A DNA stretch of 64,000 nt from Agelaius tricolor (lineage: Eukaryota > Chordata > Aves > Passeriformes > Icteridae): the NCBI GenBank assembly GCA_023055355.1, contig JALJCS010000002.1:85585001-85649000 (forward strand), in the 5' to 3' direction. This document shows positions 1 through 12,829 of the stretch, in pieces (position 1 is the first letter of the stretch; the number at the start of each line of letters is the position of its first letter). The translations under genes and the position numbers were made by a program. A model generated the notes under the pieces. That model made no database searches, was not told the origin of the DNA, and was given only the letters and a program-made list of their open reading frames with translations.

Positions 1-627
1 AAAAAAAGGAAGGGAAAAAGGGACAGAGCTGAGACTGAAAAGGAAATCCACCTTCATGCCTCTCATTTTGGCTGTGGTATGGCTGATCCACACTGAATGC
101 CTGCTGTGGGAGGGGAGGGAAAGCTAAGAGAGGTATTGTTGTGTCTAAGGAGGCACAGCATTAAGGCAGCATGTGAATCCTCATGCAGGGCTCTGTCCTA
201 CTGACACAGTGGGAACAGGAGGGAAGGAACTATTTTAGTCTTGTTGACGCTGCTGAAGAGTAAAAATGGAAGTAATTAAAGACCTATTCTAGTCTCACTT
301 AAATCTCCAAGTCTTCAGGCCAGAGTTATTTTTGTTACATTGCTTTAATGGTGTTACATTGATGGTTAGACTGGGTTGGATTTTTTTTTTCCCTACTCTG
401 AATTTAGGAAATGAGCCAAGAGTTTTCTGTGGCAGTGTACTCACTTCACTGAAATTTTGCCTGTGGAAGATTGTTAAGGTCCCAGAAGGAATTTTTCTAA
501 ATCCCAAGCAGCCCCACCATAGCCAATGCTTGGGCAGCTGGGTTAGTGCCTTAGGTTGTAGAAAGAGCAGGTTTGAATCCCAGCATTAGCTAGTCCGAAG
601 CTAGACTGGAAATAAGAATGACTCCTT
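1..627. other. Unique noncoding sequence, no gene seen
   Basis: I see no exon-like frame with a recognisable domain and no recognisable mobile element here. The short open frames overlap on both strands and carry nothing familiar. A B-box-like string near 570-582 was considered as a tRNA relic and rejected. Confidence 0.6.
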
Positions 628-674
628 ATTCTTAAGGATAAGAATATCCTTAAGAATATAAGGACCTTATATTC
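628..674. repeat. Two consecutive inverted repeats (double hairpin)
   Basis: A 13-base arm at 628-640 (attcttaaggata) is the exact reverse complement of 645-657, with a 4-base loop. The overlapping stretch 654-663 (gaatataagg) is the exact reverse complement of 665-674, with one base between. The shared string means the segment can fold as alternative hairpins. This is seen directly. A short template-switch event is a plausible origin, but the sequence alone does not prove it. Confidence 0.85.
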
Positions 675-918
675 TGCACCTTAGGAAAGGTGCTTGATAA
701 ATAATGACCCTCAAGTCTTATTGTCCTCTATTTTTTCACTAAGAAAAAGCCCCAAAACTTCACTGCTTAGGAACAAGTACAAAATACAGAGCAAGAGCAG
801 GACAGGTTTATTTGTAACAGCACCACTGCTTCCCATCCTGTCCTCAGTAAATTCTGCAGTGGCTGTAAGCAGTGACAGGAATGGCCTTGTCCAGTTGCCA
901 TGTTCATCCTCAATGAAA

Positions 919-997
919 CTCATCTCATCTCATCTCCTCTCATCTCCTCTCATCTCATCTCATCTCATCTCATCTCATCTCATCTCATCTCATCTCA
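919..997. repeat. (CATCT)n pentanucleotide microsatellite
   Basis: The unit catct (equivalently ctcat) runs for about 79 bases. Two internal interruptions carry the variant cctct. Because 5 is not a multiple of 3, an open frame through it reads as a repeated SSHLI pentapeptide. That frame is an artefact of the repeat and not a gene. Confidence 0.95.
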
Positions 998-2331
998 GCA
1001 TCACTTGTAGTCTTTCTGCTCCCAGGTTCCCCTGTGCAGCCACTGCAGGCTGCACCTGTGAGTGTGTCTCCTTAGCTGGCACCTGTCCCATGTGGGATTA
1101 ACCCACATCTGCACCCTTGTGTGGCCTCCTGACAGTGCAGGGTGTTAACAGGAAGAGGTTGGTCTCTTCTCAGAACAGATCTTTGTCCTGTGCTGGATCT
1201 CACAGGTCACTGCAGGCAAGGCAGTGTAAAGAGCACAGAACTTGATGCTTGTTTTTTCCAAAAAAATCAGTGTTGCTGCCCTCCTACATTAAGGCCTCAT
1301 GTGGCTGTTTCAGAACTACCAGTTCATATAAGCAGAGATACAAATTCCTCTGTTTGCAGAGTCAAGGAGGACCCTCAACCCTGTGTGCATTAGGTCTAAG
1401 CAGCCACAGAAAGCAAAGCATGGCAGGAGCTTGCCATGGGAAAGTCCTTCACCTCCCTTGCAAGTGAGGCTGAGCATCACATCCCAGCAGATACTGACAG
1501 CCTGTCCAAAATCTCTCAGTCCTTTGCTTCAGAATAACCCCTGAGGATCATCTCCCTGCAGACCAGTTGCCCCAAGGAGGAAAAGGATGCACTTAACCAG
1601 CCCCAGTGAGAGCTACTGACTCAGTTCCTGTGCTCACAGAAAATGCCTGTGCTGGGTGGGCCACAGTACAGGTACCACAGGCTCATTTAGCAATGGGGAA
1701 AAAGCCATTCTCTGTCTTCCCTGAAAAGCAATAAAGGACTTGAACCTTTGGACCAGTCAAAGGCTCAGGTCAACAGAAAAGGAATTGCTTGGGCAGAGTG
1801 AGATGTCATAAGGGGAAGGATGGTTTTCTGGTGTGTAGGCAGGGGAATTAGGTCAGACACTTTGAAACCTAGTCTACATGTTTTCACCTCCAAATGGTAT
1901 TAACTGGTCATACTCATTTGCAGAGACTGACTGAATGCTACAGGTGTATTTTAGACCTTATAACATTCTTGTTTCTCCACCCTGAATTTTCTACAGTTCT
2001 TGTTTCAGTTCCTGAAAGCTTTTTCCAGCTATACACAGGGAATTTGCTGAACTCCTCTGGCTCTGAGCAGAGCAAGAGAATTATAGACAATATGTTTTAT
2101 GGGCAATTCACCCCTTTATTCATCTCGGCTAGGGAGTGGATTATGCTACATCTCAATGTCCCTTCTGAGCCCAGTTTTTGCACTCATACAATCCTTGTAG
2201 CCTCTCCAGGGATAACAGTCACCATCATGTAAGCTCATCAGACTTGATTTCTTGTGGTTGCCACTCTGTGTGCCTCATACTTCCACAGGTGTGGTAGAAA
2301 TAAATGACCTTGTTCTTTTCCCATAGCCTAC
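998..2331. other. Unique noncoding sequence, no gene seen
   Basis: The composition is mixed, with no recognisable transposon and no frame that looks like an exon. The longest open frame (1894-2232, 112 codons) has no motif I recognise. Confidence 0.55.
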
Positions 2332-2336
2332 CAACC

Positions 2337-3384
2337 TGTCATGATGCTGTCCCAATGCCAGGCACCCACAAGAGTCACTCACACACCCTCCCCTGCTACA
2401 GCTGGGCAGTGGAGAGGGAAAAAAATTAATGAAGGGTTCCTGAGTGAGATACAGACCTGGAGAAAACACTTCAAGGGCAAAACAGGCTCAAAATTGTGAA
2501 GTGAAATTTATTACTAACAGAACCAGAGCAGGATAATGAGAAATAAAATAAGCCCTTAAAACACCTTTCTCCCCCCAACCCCACTCTCCTTTCCAGTGAC
2601 AGCACAGGAAGAAAGGGTTTTGCTCAGTTCATCCCTGAGATTTTCTTCCACTGCTCTGGGAGAGGAGTCCTTCCCCTGTGAGACCATGGGGTCCCTCCCA
2701 CGGGAGACAGTTCTCTGTGAATTCCTCCAGTGTGGCTCCAAATCTCATGAGAAGTTCTCCCAAAACTGCTGCAATGTGAGTCCCTCCCACGGGCACAGAG
2801 TCCTTCCAAAACTGCTGTGACAAGAGTCACTCCTGCACAGGGTGCAGTCCTTCAAGGACAGGCTGCTCCAGCCTGGAAGCAGGGCCCTCTCCTCTGAGTC
2901 TTCCCCTGGATCACAGCCCCCTCCAGGCATCCACCTGCTGTGGCATGGGCACCTCCCCCATGGGCTGCAGGTGGATCCCTGCATTCCTCAAGGATCCATG
3001 GGCTGCAGGGGCACAGCTGCTTCACCATGCTCATCACCATGGCCTGCAGAGCAATCTTGGCTCCAGTGCCTGGAGCATCTCCTGCCCCTCCTTCTCCACT
3101 GACCGTGGTGTTGCCATCTTGTTTCCCTCACATGTTCTCACCTCCTCCTCTTCTCTGACTAGAAGCAGAACTGTGTGACTGTTTTGATTTTCTTCTTAAA
3201 TATGTCATCACAGAGGCAGTGCCAACCTCTTTCATTGGTCCAATTTTGGCCTGCAGCATGTCCCTCTTCAGAGCCATCAGGGATTGGTTCTGTTGGACAT
3301 GGTGGAAGCTTCCAGCAGCTTCTCATAGGGGCCATCTTTGTGGACTCCCTGCTACCAAAAACCAGACTGTGCAAAACCAGCACA
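2337..3384 (-). mobile_element. Solo LTR 'A' of an avian endogenous retrovirus (ERVL-like)
   Basis: The element runs TG...CA for 1048 bases and is flanked by a perfect 5-bp target duplication, caacc, at 2332-2336 and 3385-3389. It resembles a long bird LTR family I know, in which one G+C-rich part repeats units such as 'ccctcccacggg' and 'ggctgcag'. The sense strand is probably minus: the poly(A) signal aataaa reads on that strand (complement of 2507-2512) and is followed by the U5-like end. The 5-bp duplication fits ERVL-type integrase. No gag, pol or env is attached, so it is a solo LTR left by recombination between two ends. Frames inside it are not genes. Positions 2651-3156 are almost identical to the matching part of the copy at 30411-31493, while the rest is much more diverged. 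Confidence 0.88.
2651..3156. repeat. Near-identical block shared with 30744-31253
   Basis: This internal part of LTR A matches the equivalent part of LTR B with one substitution (gttctccc here, gttcaccc there), a 3-base indel after 'ctcatga', and a 1-base indel in 'agcag(a)gccc'. Identity stops abruptly at both ends: before 2651 and after 3156 the two LTRs look only about 70-80% alike by eye. The likeliest reading is a gene-conversion tract. Confidence 0.85.
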
Positions 3385-3389
3385 CAACC

Positions 3390-5213
3390 CTATTTAATTC
3401 ATCATCATAAGCACTTGCCCAGCAAACAGTGCTACCAAATTCCATGGCTGCCCATGTTCAGGTTCTCTTTTCTGCTGTGTGTTGTTTGAGAGCAGAGAAG
3501 TGGCCCAGAATGGTGAGCCTGTGTCCCTGGATGTGGGAGCTTTGCTGGGCCATGGATATCTCCAGACTCCCAGAGTTCACAGAACAGTGAATGGGGCTGC
3601 TTGATCTCTCTCAGTTACTCGTTCCAGCAGATTAAGGTTGATTATTCCCTGTTCTGGCTTGTGGAGTTACTTTCCTGTTCTTCCAAGCATGGCTCTTTAC
3701 AACAAGATAAGAAAGATTTTGAAGAAAGAAGGCAGCCAGGGTGCTTCTAGTCCAAGGATGTGCTGGAGTCAGTTCATTACTAGCAAGCAGTTGGTGTTGT
3801 TCCCACTGATGAAGGCTTGTGAAATCCTGCTTTGGGCTTGCTGCTTGCCCTTTCTGTAGGATGAAACTCAGCAAGATGTTTAAGCTAAAGCACGTGAGTA
3901 ATCATGTGTGTGTTTGCTGGCTGGGATGAATGATGAAGGAACAAGCTGAAACACTTCTCTGAATCACAGCTACAGCTACATTTGAGACCCCCTTTAAAAT
4001 TCACCTCTGGCTATGTTCTGTTGCAGGGCTGATACAAAGTGGTCTGTTTTTCAGTACTTTGTGTTAAAAGTGATCCCTCTGTACTGCCAGCAGGAAACTA
4101 AGACACAATACACACTCATCTCTATTTTGTAAAAAGTTATTTTAGATCCCCAAATGTGCAAACACCAGCACACCTTGTTGGCATCAAGAACCAATTAACA
4201 AAACTGATGAATGAAAGGAAATCAAAATACAGTCAGATCTAACAGACCTAGAGTCAGGAATTGTAAATTGCACAATTGCACATTCTGTAAGATGACTTGG
4301 TTTGTTCTCTCTCCATTGTAATCAAAAGTGAATTACAATCTTGAAAGGTTCTATCTCTCCCAGATAACTGAAAAAAGCTAATTAAAAACAAAAGTCACAG
4401 ATGTAATCATTGCTTAATGTTGTAAGCATAACATGACCTAATGCTATTATGAGTTCTGAACAAATTTCAATTAGGACTCCAGCTGGTAAACAGATAAATG
4501 TGATAACGACATTTTAATATTACTTGATAATTTGTTGGTAAAAGCAATTTTTATTTCAGCCGTTTTTAAGTATATAAAATGGGTTTCGATTTAGATATGT
4601 TTTTCAGCACAATTAAACCATTTCAATGAGTAGCGTTTGAGAGGGTCCTCCTCAGAGATGTGTTCTATTTTTATTAGTTAACCAATTTTGGGTTTGGTTT
4701 TTTTTACACAGTCATCATCACTTTGTATCTTGCTAGTCATTTACACCATTACCAGATCAGAAGAGTAATAACAAACATACTTTGTACGCTGCATTGAATC
4801 ACTTCTAGGCCTTTTGTTGCTTTGTTATTTATTGTTTTATTGAGCTTAAGGGAATGTAGAAAGTCATGGCTGTGATGTGAGGTCAATGGTATTTCAGAAC
4901 ATGTGGGAAAACTGAAGTGCAAAACTGTAAGTTCTTTCCAGCAGGGCGGGCGTTGATGTAGTTCTATGAAGATGAAACCATGAGTCTGACTGGATTCCCT
5001 GGATCCCCGTTAAACACAAGGATGCTAGCATGGCTTTGGAGAGCCAGAATGAGTTCCTCACTCTGCCAGACGCCCAGTGAAAGGTGAATAAAATAGTCAA
5101 TTTACTGTGTCTCAGTTTCCCTAAATAAAAAAGTACTTAGATAATGACTTGAAGTGACTCTGCTGGAAACCACGAGTACACAAGGAAACTTCAATTTTGC
5201 TCAATCAGTCTGC
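3390..5213. other. Unique noncoding sequence, A+T-rich from about 4120
   Basis: No gene or recognisable mobile element was found. The stretch 4380-4720 is rich in TAAT/ATTA-type homeodomain-like words and nearly free of CpG, as vertebrate conserved noncoding elements often are. That is only a resemblance, and conservation cannot be judged from one sequence. Confidence 0.4.
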
Positions 5214-5295
5214 TTTTTTTTTTTGTTTGTTTTGGTTTTTTTTTTTTTTTTTGGTGGTTTGTTTGTTTGTTGGTTTTTGGGGTTGTTTTTTTTTT
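5214..5295. repeat. T/G-only tract, (TTTG)n-like with T runs
   Basis: The plus strand contains almost only T and G: homopolymer T runs of up to about 17 separated by gg, gttt and gtttg units. Open frames across it (F-, L-, V- and W-rich) are compositional artefacts. It may be a degraded poly(A) tail on the minus strand or an independent low-complexity expansion. Confidence 0.9.
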
Positions 5296-8200
5296 GGAGA
5301 GGCAAAGGTGAAAAGCCGTGGCTGTGGAAGCACGATCTCTCCTGCCCAGACTGGCATTCCACCTTCTGCTGAAACCGGTGCTCAAGACCAGCATTTGATT
5401 TCAAGACAGGAGTAGCTGCCTGGTAGAGTGGTGACAGCTTATCACCTAATCAGCACACAATTCCCCTCTCTCGTGATTTAGAACAGAGATAAAATAAATT
5501 CCACCACTGGAGGAGCACAGTGGCATGACAGCATTGAGGGAGGAAATCCAATCCAAAATTAAGACACTGAAGGAAGGTGCAACGCCCAGCTCTCCCTGCT
5601 GTGCTTTTAACCAATCTTAACCTTGTTCTCATGGGACCACCCCTAATGTGGGAGCACTCAGCACCCACTGCCGGGCCTCTGTGCTGAGGGGACTCACCTG
5701 CCATTTAGATAACAATGATGCACATCATGTGGACACCCATATTTCATTTACCTTCATTTGCATGCAGCAGCCTTCCTGAGTTCAGAGTTATTTGATGGCA
5801 GAGACAACAGAAGCTGTCACTACCCTGAAATAAAATCCTTGCTATCCTTCTGTGACATGATTTTTTTCCCCTTCCTCCTTCAATTTATCCATTTTAAATA
5901 TTTATTTTATACTCTGTAAGGTTTTATACTCTGTAACTTTTACTCTTGAAAGAGCAAGGGCTAAGATTTCTTCTTTTTATACAAGAGGAAGCATTGAAAT
6001 AAATCACTTTCCTCAGCAGCAATAACATAAACCAAAAAGAGAACAAAATCCGGTATGAAAACATACTTTTCTTAGTTAAAAGCACAATCATTCTTGGGAC
6101 TGAAAGCTCTCCTGACTAGCTGCTGTGTCTTCTCCATTATTTACTCATATCACAGTAGCAACTGGAGGTTTGAAATGAAATACTGGATTGTGTGTGCTAA
6201 GCCCTGCAAGATGCAGCAGGAGCTCTCAGTCTGCATAAAGCAACAGAACCCTCTGGGAAGTGGAATGTCACTGCTTCCATGAGAGAGACAAAAGCGTAGA
6301 GAAACAAAGTGACTCAGTGACACAGGAGGTGGCAGATGCAGTTTGTGGTGAGGTCAGGACTGAAACAATGCTCTTGAAGCATTTGTACAACTGTGAGTTC
6401 CTTCTTCCTGATGGGAATTTATGTGAACCTCCCAAGACCTGCCTCATCACTGTGATCTCTGAGTGACTATTAGGGGTATTACTGAGATGCTGTTTTCTAA
6501 CCTGACATTTCCAAAATGTAAGTGCTTACCTTTGAGGCAGTCACATGGAGTTCAACTCTGTTTATGGAGAGCCAGTCAATACTATCCATAATACCTGAGG
6601 CATGATTCATCTGACCTAAATGTAAGTGTCTGCTTTAGAATAAACTGACTGATGCCTTCTGGCTGTATTGACCAGCTCTACAGCAAGTGTAACAGGAATG
6701 CAGCCAATAGACAACCTAATTTAAAGAGATGAATAACACCCCATTTCAGTCTGTGCACAGTGATGACTTTGCAAAAGGTAAAAAAAGCTCTCCTGTCTTA
6801 ACAAATGCTGATGTGTTGCTGGAGTTGGCACCCATGGTGCTGAGATCCTAAGCAGATGCAGGGGTCTGAATAGACTGTAATAAAGTTAGTTAATGGGAGA
6901 CACATTTTTCCAGATCCAACAAAAAAATGGCAAAACAATCTTTGGACTGCTGCAATCTGCATCACAGAAGCCTTTTTCTGTCTAGTGTAGGTAGGTTTTT
7001 TTATTGCCTGCAGCTGGAAATGGGCTTGGCTGTCTTAGAGCATACCATAGCAAAGTAGGCTGGCCACACACCAGAAGAAATCCAAGAGAGCTTGAGGGTG
7101 AATGATGAGTGGAAGATATTAATCATTTTGACCATCTGGCCTGTCTGTGCCAAAGCTGCATGGCTTCAGGTGGAATAAGGTCCATCTCTGCTGAGTGTCA
7201 GCGTGGCTCCAGCATTTTGAAAGCCTGGAGGAAATCTTACAACAGTATCACATTCTATGATACTGCCCTCAGCTGCATAATATCCCCTCAGATAAAGTGA
7301 CACAGCTCAGTGGCCTCAGCACTACGAGTGGGATCTGGTCTTTGGCACTGCCCAGAGCAAGGACAGGCCAGGTCATTCATGAAGGTCTCACAGGGCGAGG
7401 TGGCTCCAGCGTGGCTGTCCCAGCAGTAATTTCAGTAGGGTCCTGTAGAGGTTTCCTTCTTCAGCTCTGAGTTTACTTCTTTTAGTGCTTATCCTCACCT
7501 CATTTCTCTGCTGAAGGCTACTGAGGTTCATTCATATGAAGTATATCACACATTCCTGGTGGAAGGTCTTTCTTAAGCCCTGTTTTCCATTTTGCTCTCT
7601 GCACAAGATTTCACTGATTGCTATCCAGATCAGATATTGCATATCAGATAAAATATAACCAGCAATTCCTTCCTTCAGGAACTTTCACTTTATCTAACCC
7701 CTGCTGCTTAGTTTATGATCAGCATTCCAGCCTATTGCCTGTCTACCTTTTATCCTATTCTCATTCCCTCCTTCATGCTCTGCCACTCAGAGGATGTATT
7801 TTTTTCTAAAAAATAGGCCTACTTTTGTTTTAATTTATCAAAATCCATTGTTTTCAACCGTCCACATGCTAAATGCAGTACTTAAAGTCAGACTTTGATG
7901 ATGCCAGACCCTTCCTAGTCCTTTCCTTCAGCTCCTTTCAGACTGCACTAACCATAATAACTTCTTCCAAACCAGACTCCACCCTCAGCTCTCTTTGATA
8001 CTATCAGCAATATCTTCCATGATCCGATTCTCTCATTCCTTTTTCCCCATCTGTAACTCTTCCTTCTCCATATTTCTCATTTGTTCTCCAAAGTGGTAAT
8101 TGCATTCTAGAAATGAAATATTTCTGGCTCTTCTCCTGCCCTATTCAGTTACTGTAAAGGTACAACAACAAATCTATTTTAGTAGAGTAGAATATATATA

Positions 8201-9424
8201 TTCTTCTGTAAGAATATAGAGTATATTATTGTATAAAATATACAACTCAGCTGCAGCAGCTGCATTTGACCTCAGAAATGTTACTGTGCCTTAAATATTC
8301 TAGAATTTGTGTTTTATTTTATGTGCCTCTTCAAACATTTTTATGCTTCATAAGCCCCCTGAGTACCTGTGTAACTACTCAATGACCACAAATCAGAAAG
8401 AGGAAAACTCAGCACAACTACCTTATTTATTGAAGCCATCCTGCTACAGATTTGCTTCCTTAGTTCAATATTTATCATAGGGGTTTTGCCTATCTTCTGG
8501 TTTCTGCAAACCCGAATTAACTGAATCTCCTTTAAACACTGTTTTATTGGCAGGGTATTCAGACAGCCCTGAAAACACCATATCAATTGATATTGTTGAA
8601 AATCTGGCTTTTCAGTGGTCAGCAACCTTTCTTCCAATTCATCCTTCCAATCTCTCAACAAGGTCATTTTTATGCTCTGGCAAATGGAATAGATTTTTTA
8701 GTATTTCTATAGTTAAATTGCTCTGACATCAACTGATTCTCACATGAAATGTGAATGTATGCAATTATTACCATTCCTCCTTTATCAAGGGGGAAAGAAA
8801 AGGCAGCATTCCCAGAGCAATGAGCATGCCCCTCAGGTTAGTCTCCCCAGGCTCTCTGTACAGAGACAAGCTCCTCCAAAGGACAGCATTAGAAAAGCCT
8901 GCTGAGATGAGCCTACTAAGATGAGTCAGATAATTCAGCTGGCTAAATTAGACTGTTCAAATGAGTCAGTGGTAGCACTCCTAATGGCTTCAGAGGATGT
9001 ATATTCCAGCAATTAGACACAATGTGTAACTGGAGTTCTATATAATTAGCTATACAAATTGCAGCAATATACAATAGGTTGCTATGTCTTAAATAAGCAA
9101 TGAATAAGTACAGTGTGACTGGAGCTCAAGGTTATTCTTGTCTTCAATTACCTCCTACAAGAAGCCTGCAGGGCTTTGATTTCCAAAGGGAGATGAAGTT
9201 TGTCTTTGTTAAGCCTATTATAACCAGATGACAATTCTTTAGGCCTGGCTTAGTATTCAACTTAGGCACTTCTTTTCTGTCTGCCTTACATATTCTTTGG
9301 TTATTGAATCTCATTTTGTGCAGTGACATTTCTGTTTTTTCTCCTTACACCTCATTTCTATTCTTCTCTAAAATCTTACAAAGCTATGATTGACAGGGAA
9401 CTACAGAGGCCAAAGCAGGATGGC
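5296..9424. other. Unique noncoding sequence, no gene seen
   Basis: I see no recognisable transposon. The longest open frame is 8341-8667 on the minus strand (108 codons, probably chance; no domain recognised). Segment 8930-9110 is A+T-rich with AATTAG and TATAATTAGC words and could be regulatory, but nothing in it is decisive. Confidence 0.5.
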
Positions 9425-10085
9425 ATCAATGTTGGATCAGGTCCCTCAAGGCCTTTGTGCTGCCTTGCTTAGAATATCTCCAAGGATGGAGGCTGCACAG
9501 CCTCTCTGGGTCTCTGATGTAATGTTTGTCCACCCTCACTGTGAAGAACTTTTCCCTTATTTCTAATTGGCATTTCTGGTTTCCATTTGCTGTACTCTGT
9601 GTCTGCCAGCCCTTAATCTGGATTCATCTCTTTTTTAAGCTCTTTTTGGGTAGTTGAAAATACTAACATTATTCCCCTTAGCCTTCTTTTTTGGCAGCTA
9701 AACAAGCTTGGCTTCTGAAGCCTCATCTTGTCCATCATATACTTTGGTCCCTAACCATCCAAGTGAAGAGGTCTTTGATGACTTTGTTATCCTGTGAAGC
9801 CCATACTGAACTCAGTAGTCTGGATGTGTTCTCTTCACAAGTGAAAAGCAGAGGGGGAAATCCACTTGCTCATGCTCTCAGCTGTGTTTTTGCCAATGCA
9901 GCCCTTTGTACAGTTGACATTTCTCACTATAAAACTGGTTGGCAAAACTCATGTTCAACTCCTTGTCCGTCAGCACTCCAGGTCTGTTCTGCAAGGATGA
10001 TTCGTAGTCAGCCACTTCTCAGCCTTTAATTATTCCAACCCACATGCAGATCTTTGTTTCCAGGAACAATTTCCAAACCTTGATC
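9425..10085 (-). mobile_element. CR1 LINE fragment, diverged, minus strand
   Basis: Read on the plus strand this is the complement of the CR1 3' half. It carries the recognisable 'atctccaaggatggaggctg' and 'cacagcctctctgg' blocks, then the part matching the end of the reverse-transcriptase frame ('gtgaagaac', later 'ctccaggtctgttctgcaag' and the 'cccacatgcagatc' region). No open frame survives and many small indels are present, so this is an old, dead copy. The extreme 3' repeat is missing or eroded at the left end. Confidence 0.75.
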
Positions 10086-12829
10086 TTCACAGGTTCTAAG
10101 ATCTGCATGTCAGATCCATCACTAATGGCTGTTGGCAGAGTTCTGCTAAAGCAAATGGAACAAATAACATTTATGTAGCAAAAGATCTTGATCTCGCTTT
10201 CTTTTTAATCCTGATATTTTTTCTCTCAATATCCTCCTTAATGGTATAAACATCCAATCTTCATTTCTACTCTTACTGTGCTTTTAGCTTCAATATTAAC
10301 TTGTGATAGTGATTTAATTTTTACTGGTTCTTAATCTGAGATGGTTGATTCAGCTTGCTTCTTTCTTTAACAGGATCTTTATTTCACACTGCATGTTGTA
10401 AATATGCTGATAAATGTGTTAATTGAAATGACTGTCAGATAAACCGAAAATTAATCCTTGCAGGAGTCCTACCAGAGACTGTATCCATAGCTAATTCTAA
10501 AGCATAGATCTGTACAAGTTAGACTGTTTTTTGCACTATAAAGAAACAGAAATGAGTAATTTGCTGTGAAGCACAAAGACACACGAGCATAGGGATGCAC
10601 ACACCAGTGCACAGTCTCAAGGAGATGGTTTAGTTAGATTCATTATAATGGTGGACAGCGTGGGCAGTTTTGTCAGTCAGCTGAGCTCTAATCAATCTGT
10701 CTAATGCCTTTCACAATATCATTTCATTAGAGGCCCAAAATAATCATTTGCTCATCTGCTCTTCAGCTGCTGGGTTTGATTTGTGTTCTTTTATTGTGGG
10801 AACTAATGTGTATCCCATAAGAGCATTTCCTATTTATTGCTTATGTGCTAAGAATATGTATTGCCTTTATTTTATAGACATTAGAGGGTGAAATCCAGTG
10901 GGGGATTTCTACAGAGTATAGTATGTAAAACAGTTAAGTTCTTGTAATTTTGAAATAGCTCAAATATTCACTGACTTATCAACCATCTTCCCCACATGAG
11001 CCAGGTTAATTAACATCCTACAGAAGCCCTTAGGCATTTTTATTGCAATTCTTCAGGCTGTATTCCACCTTTATTTAGACCTCAGTTTTCAATGAGCTTA
11101 ATGGTAATTTGAATGAAGAAGTGGATAGAGCAAAAATCTGCCTTCCACATTCAACAGTCTGTGTCCATCTGGAAAGAATGGGAGCAGAGATGTAATCAGA
11201 AGGGTGAAAGTTCCCTCTGATACAGAGGAAAGCACAACAAGAGCAGAACCATGGAAAAAGCAGTGTCCAGTAAGGAACAATGAAATCCTTAGGGCAGTGT
11301 GACCAATATTCCTGTTTCCATGTGTTGGTTCATGTCCTTAATTGAGTATATTTTTCTTCCCCCTAATACTTCCATAATGCCATTATAGAATCTTATACAC
11401 CTTGATAATGCTGTTTACATTTTCCTCTGTTTACATGCTGCATTTATTCACATCCAGTATTTACTTGTTTTCATGTTAATAGCTGTCATTATTCAAATAA
11501 CACATTTCAGCTGCCTTGCTGAGACACCAGTGTACCTCCATAAGGGACATGGGTGTTTTGCATGCCAGACTGACTGAAGCTCTCTTTAACCTCTGTTCAG
11601 GATCCTCCACAGGCTGCCTCACTCAGATCAGAAAAGCTGTCTGAGGAGCTTATCTTAGGTTTTTTGTGGCTGAGTGGAACTAAATTACCCTTCCTTTCTC
11701 CAGGTCAAAAACTGGGCCACAAAACCCATGTCGTCTCAGGGAACATGGCTGACCAAGAAGGAAGAGGAAGAAGCATTTGCAGCTGAATTTTGTCTCTTCT
11801 GGCTAGAACTCTTGTGAGAAAGAAGGAAGTCTGGGGCCAAGGCTTTCACCTGCCTGAGAGAGGTACCGCAGTTCTTATTCTCTAGGGATGTTTTTCCACC
11901 AGCGTGATCTAAAATCTTCATGGGACTATACTCTGAAGATAGGCCACTGTGCAAAAAAACAAATGTATGAAATCTGAATCCAGAAAGATCCTGATTCTTC
12001 AGCCCATTTAATGGGGCTGTGGCTGAACAGTACTGGATTCTTTTATCTCTTTCCAGTGTCTGTGGCTATATTTCATGTAATGACCTTTCTGGGTGAAAAA
12101 CATACTGTTTCTGAAACAGGCACTACTGCTGATTGCAAGGCAGTTCCTCACCAACTAAAACAAGGTATTCTCCCCACCACTGAATTATCACAGAGTGATT
12201 TCATAATTCCCAGAAGACACAGAACATCATTTATACCATCTTAGGTGGAAAAATGCCTAGGATTTGTGTTTCCACCTCCTCAGTCAGTTGTGTGACCCCA
12301 GGCTCCACTGTAGCATTCCTCCTGCTCTCAGCTCTGCTTAATGCCATTTGAGTTCTCCTAGTAGGTTGATCTCAGAGGCTTCCTGTGTCCCTCTGTCCAC
12401 CTCTGGATGGCAGCTGAGCAACTCAGCTCTCCACAATGAAACAGCAATACAGCTTAGCTACTGACAAAGGCAGGCAGCTGTCCCAGTGCTCAGCCTTAAC
12501 GTGGGTTAAGACACACTGTGTCTTTGGTATTTTTATTCCTTGATAGTTTTTACTGTCTGGCAGACTTAGTAGGAATGGTGACAGTCTCTCCAGCATTTTT
12601 TTTTGTCCTCTAGTAAGTTAGGTTCCCTTGGTAATGTTAGAAGTCCTTCTCTGCCCGTCCTGGTTTGAATTCAGTATTCCTGAGTGTGGTTACACACTGC
12701 ATCCCACATAAATTTCAGCAGAGCTGTATATTAATACTTCAGTATCTCTCCTGATATAACCAGTCATCTACTATCGTCTCTCCTGTCACTTAAATGTCAG
12801 GAAAAAAATCTGTTTGTATGAGCAGGTCA
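10086..12829. other. Unique noncoding sequence; candidate conserved element at 10640-10880
   Basis: No gene and no clear transposon. Segment 10640-10880 has low CpG and dense homeobox-type and AT-hook-like words (cattataatgg, ctctaatcaatctgtctaat, atttcattag, aaaataatcatttg). This style is common in vertebrate conserved noncoding elements. The assignment is inference only. Confidence 0.4.

Noticed and set aside
535..600. tRNA-like or tRNA-SINE-like segment with a B-box-like 'ggtttgaatccc' at about 570-582
   Set aside because: The T-stem arms around the loop do not pair properly, no acceptor stem closes, and the A box is poor. One matching box is not enough.
2940..3158. Open frame repeated at 31037-31285 with an identical predicted peptide, looking like a conserved protein
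   Set aside because: Both copies lie inside LTRs, and the identity is at DNA level in all frames, so it reflects the shared block and not protein selection.
5154..5415. Several overlapping frames rich in F, W and G or K, P and N
   Set aside because: They are translations of the T/G tract at 5214-5295.
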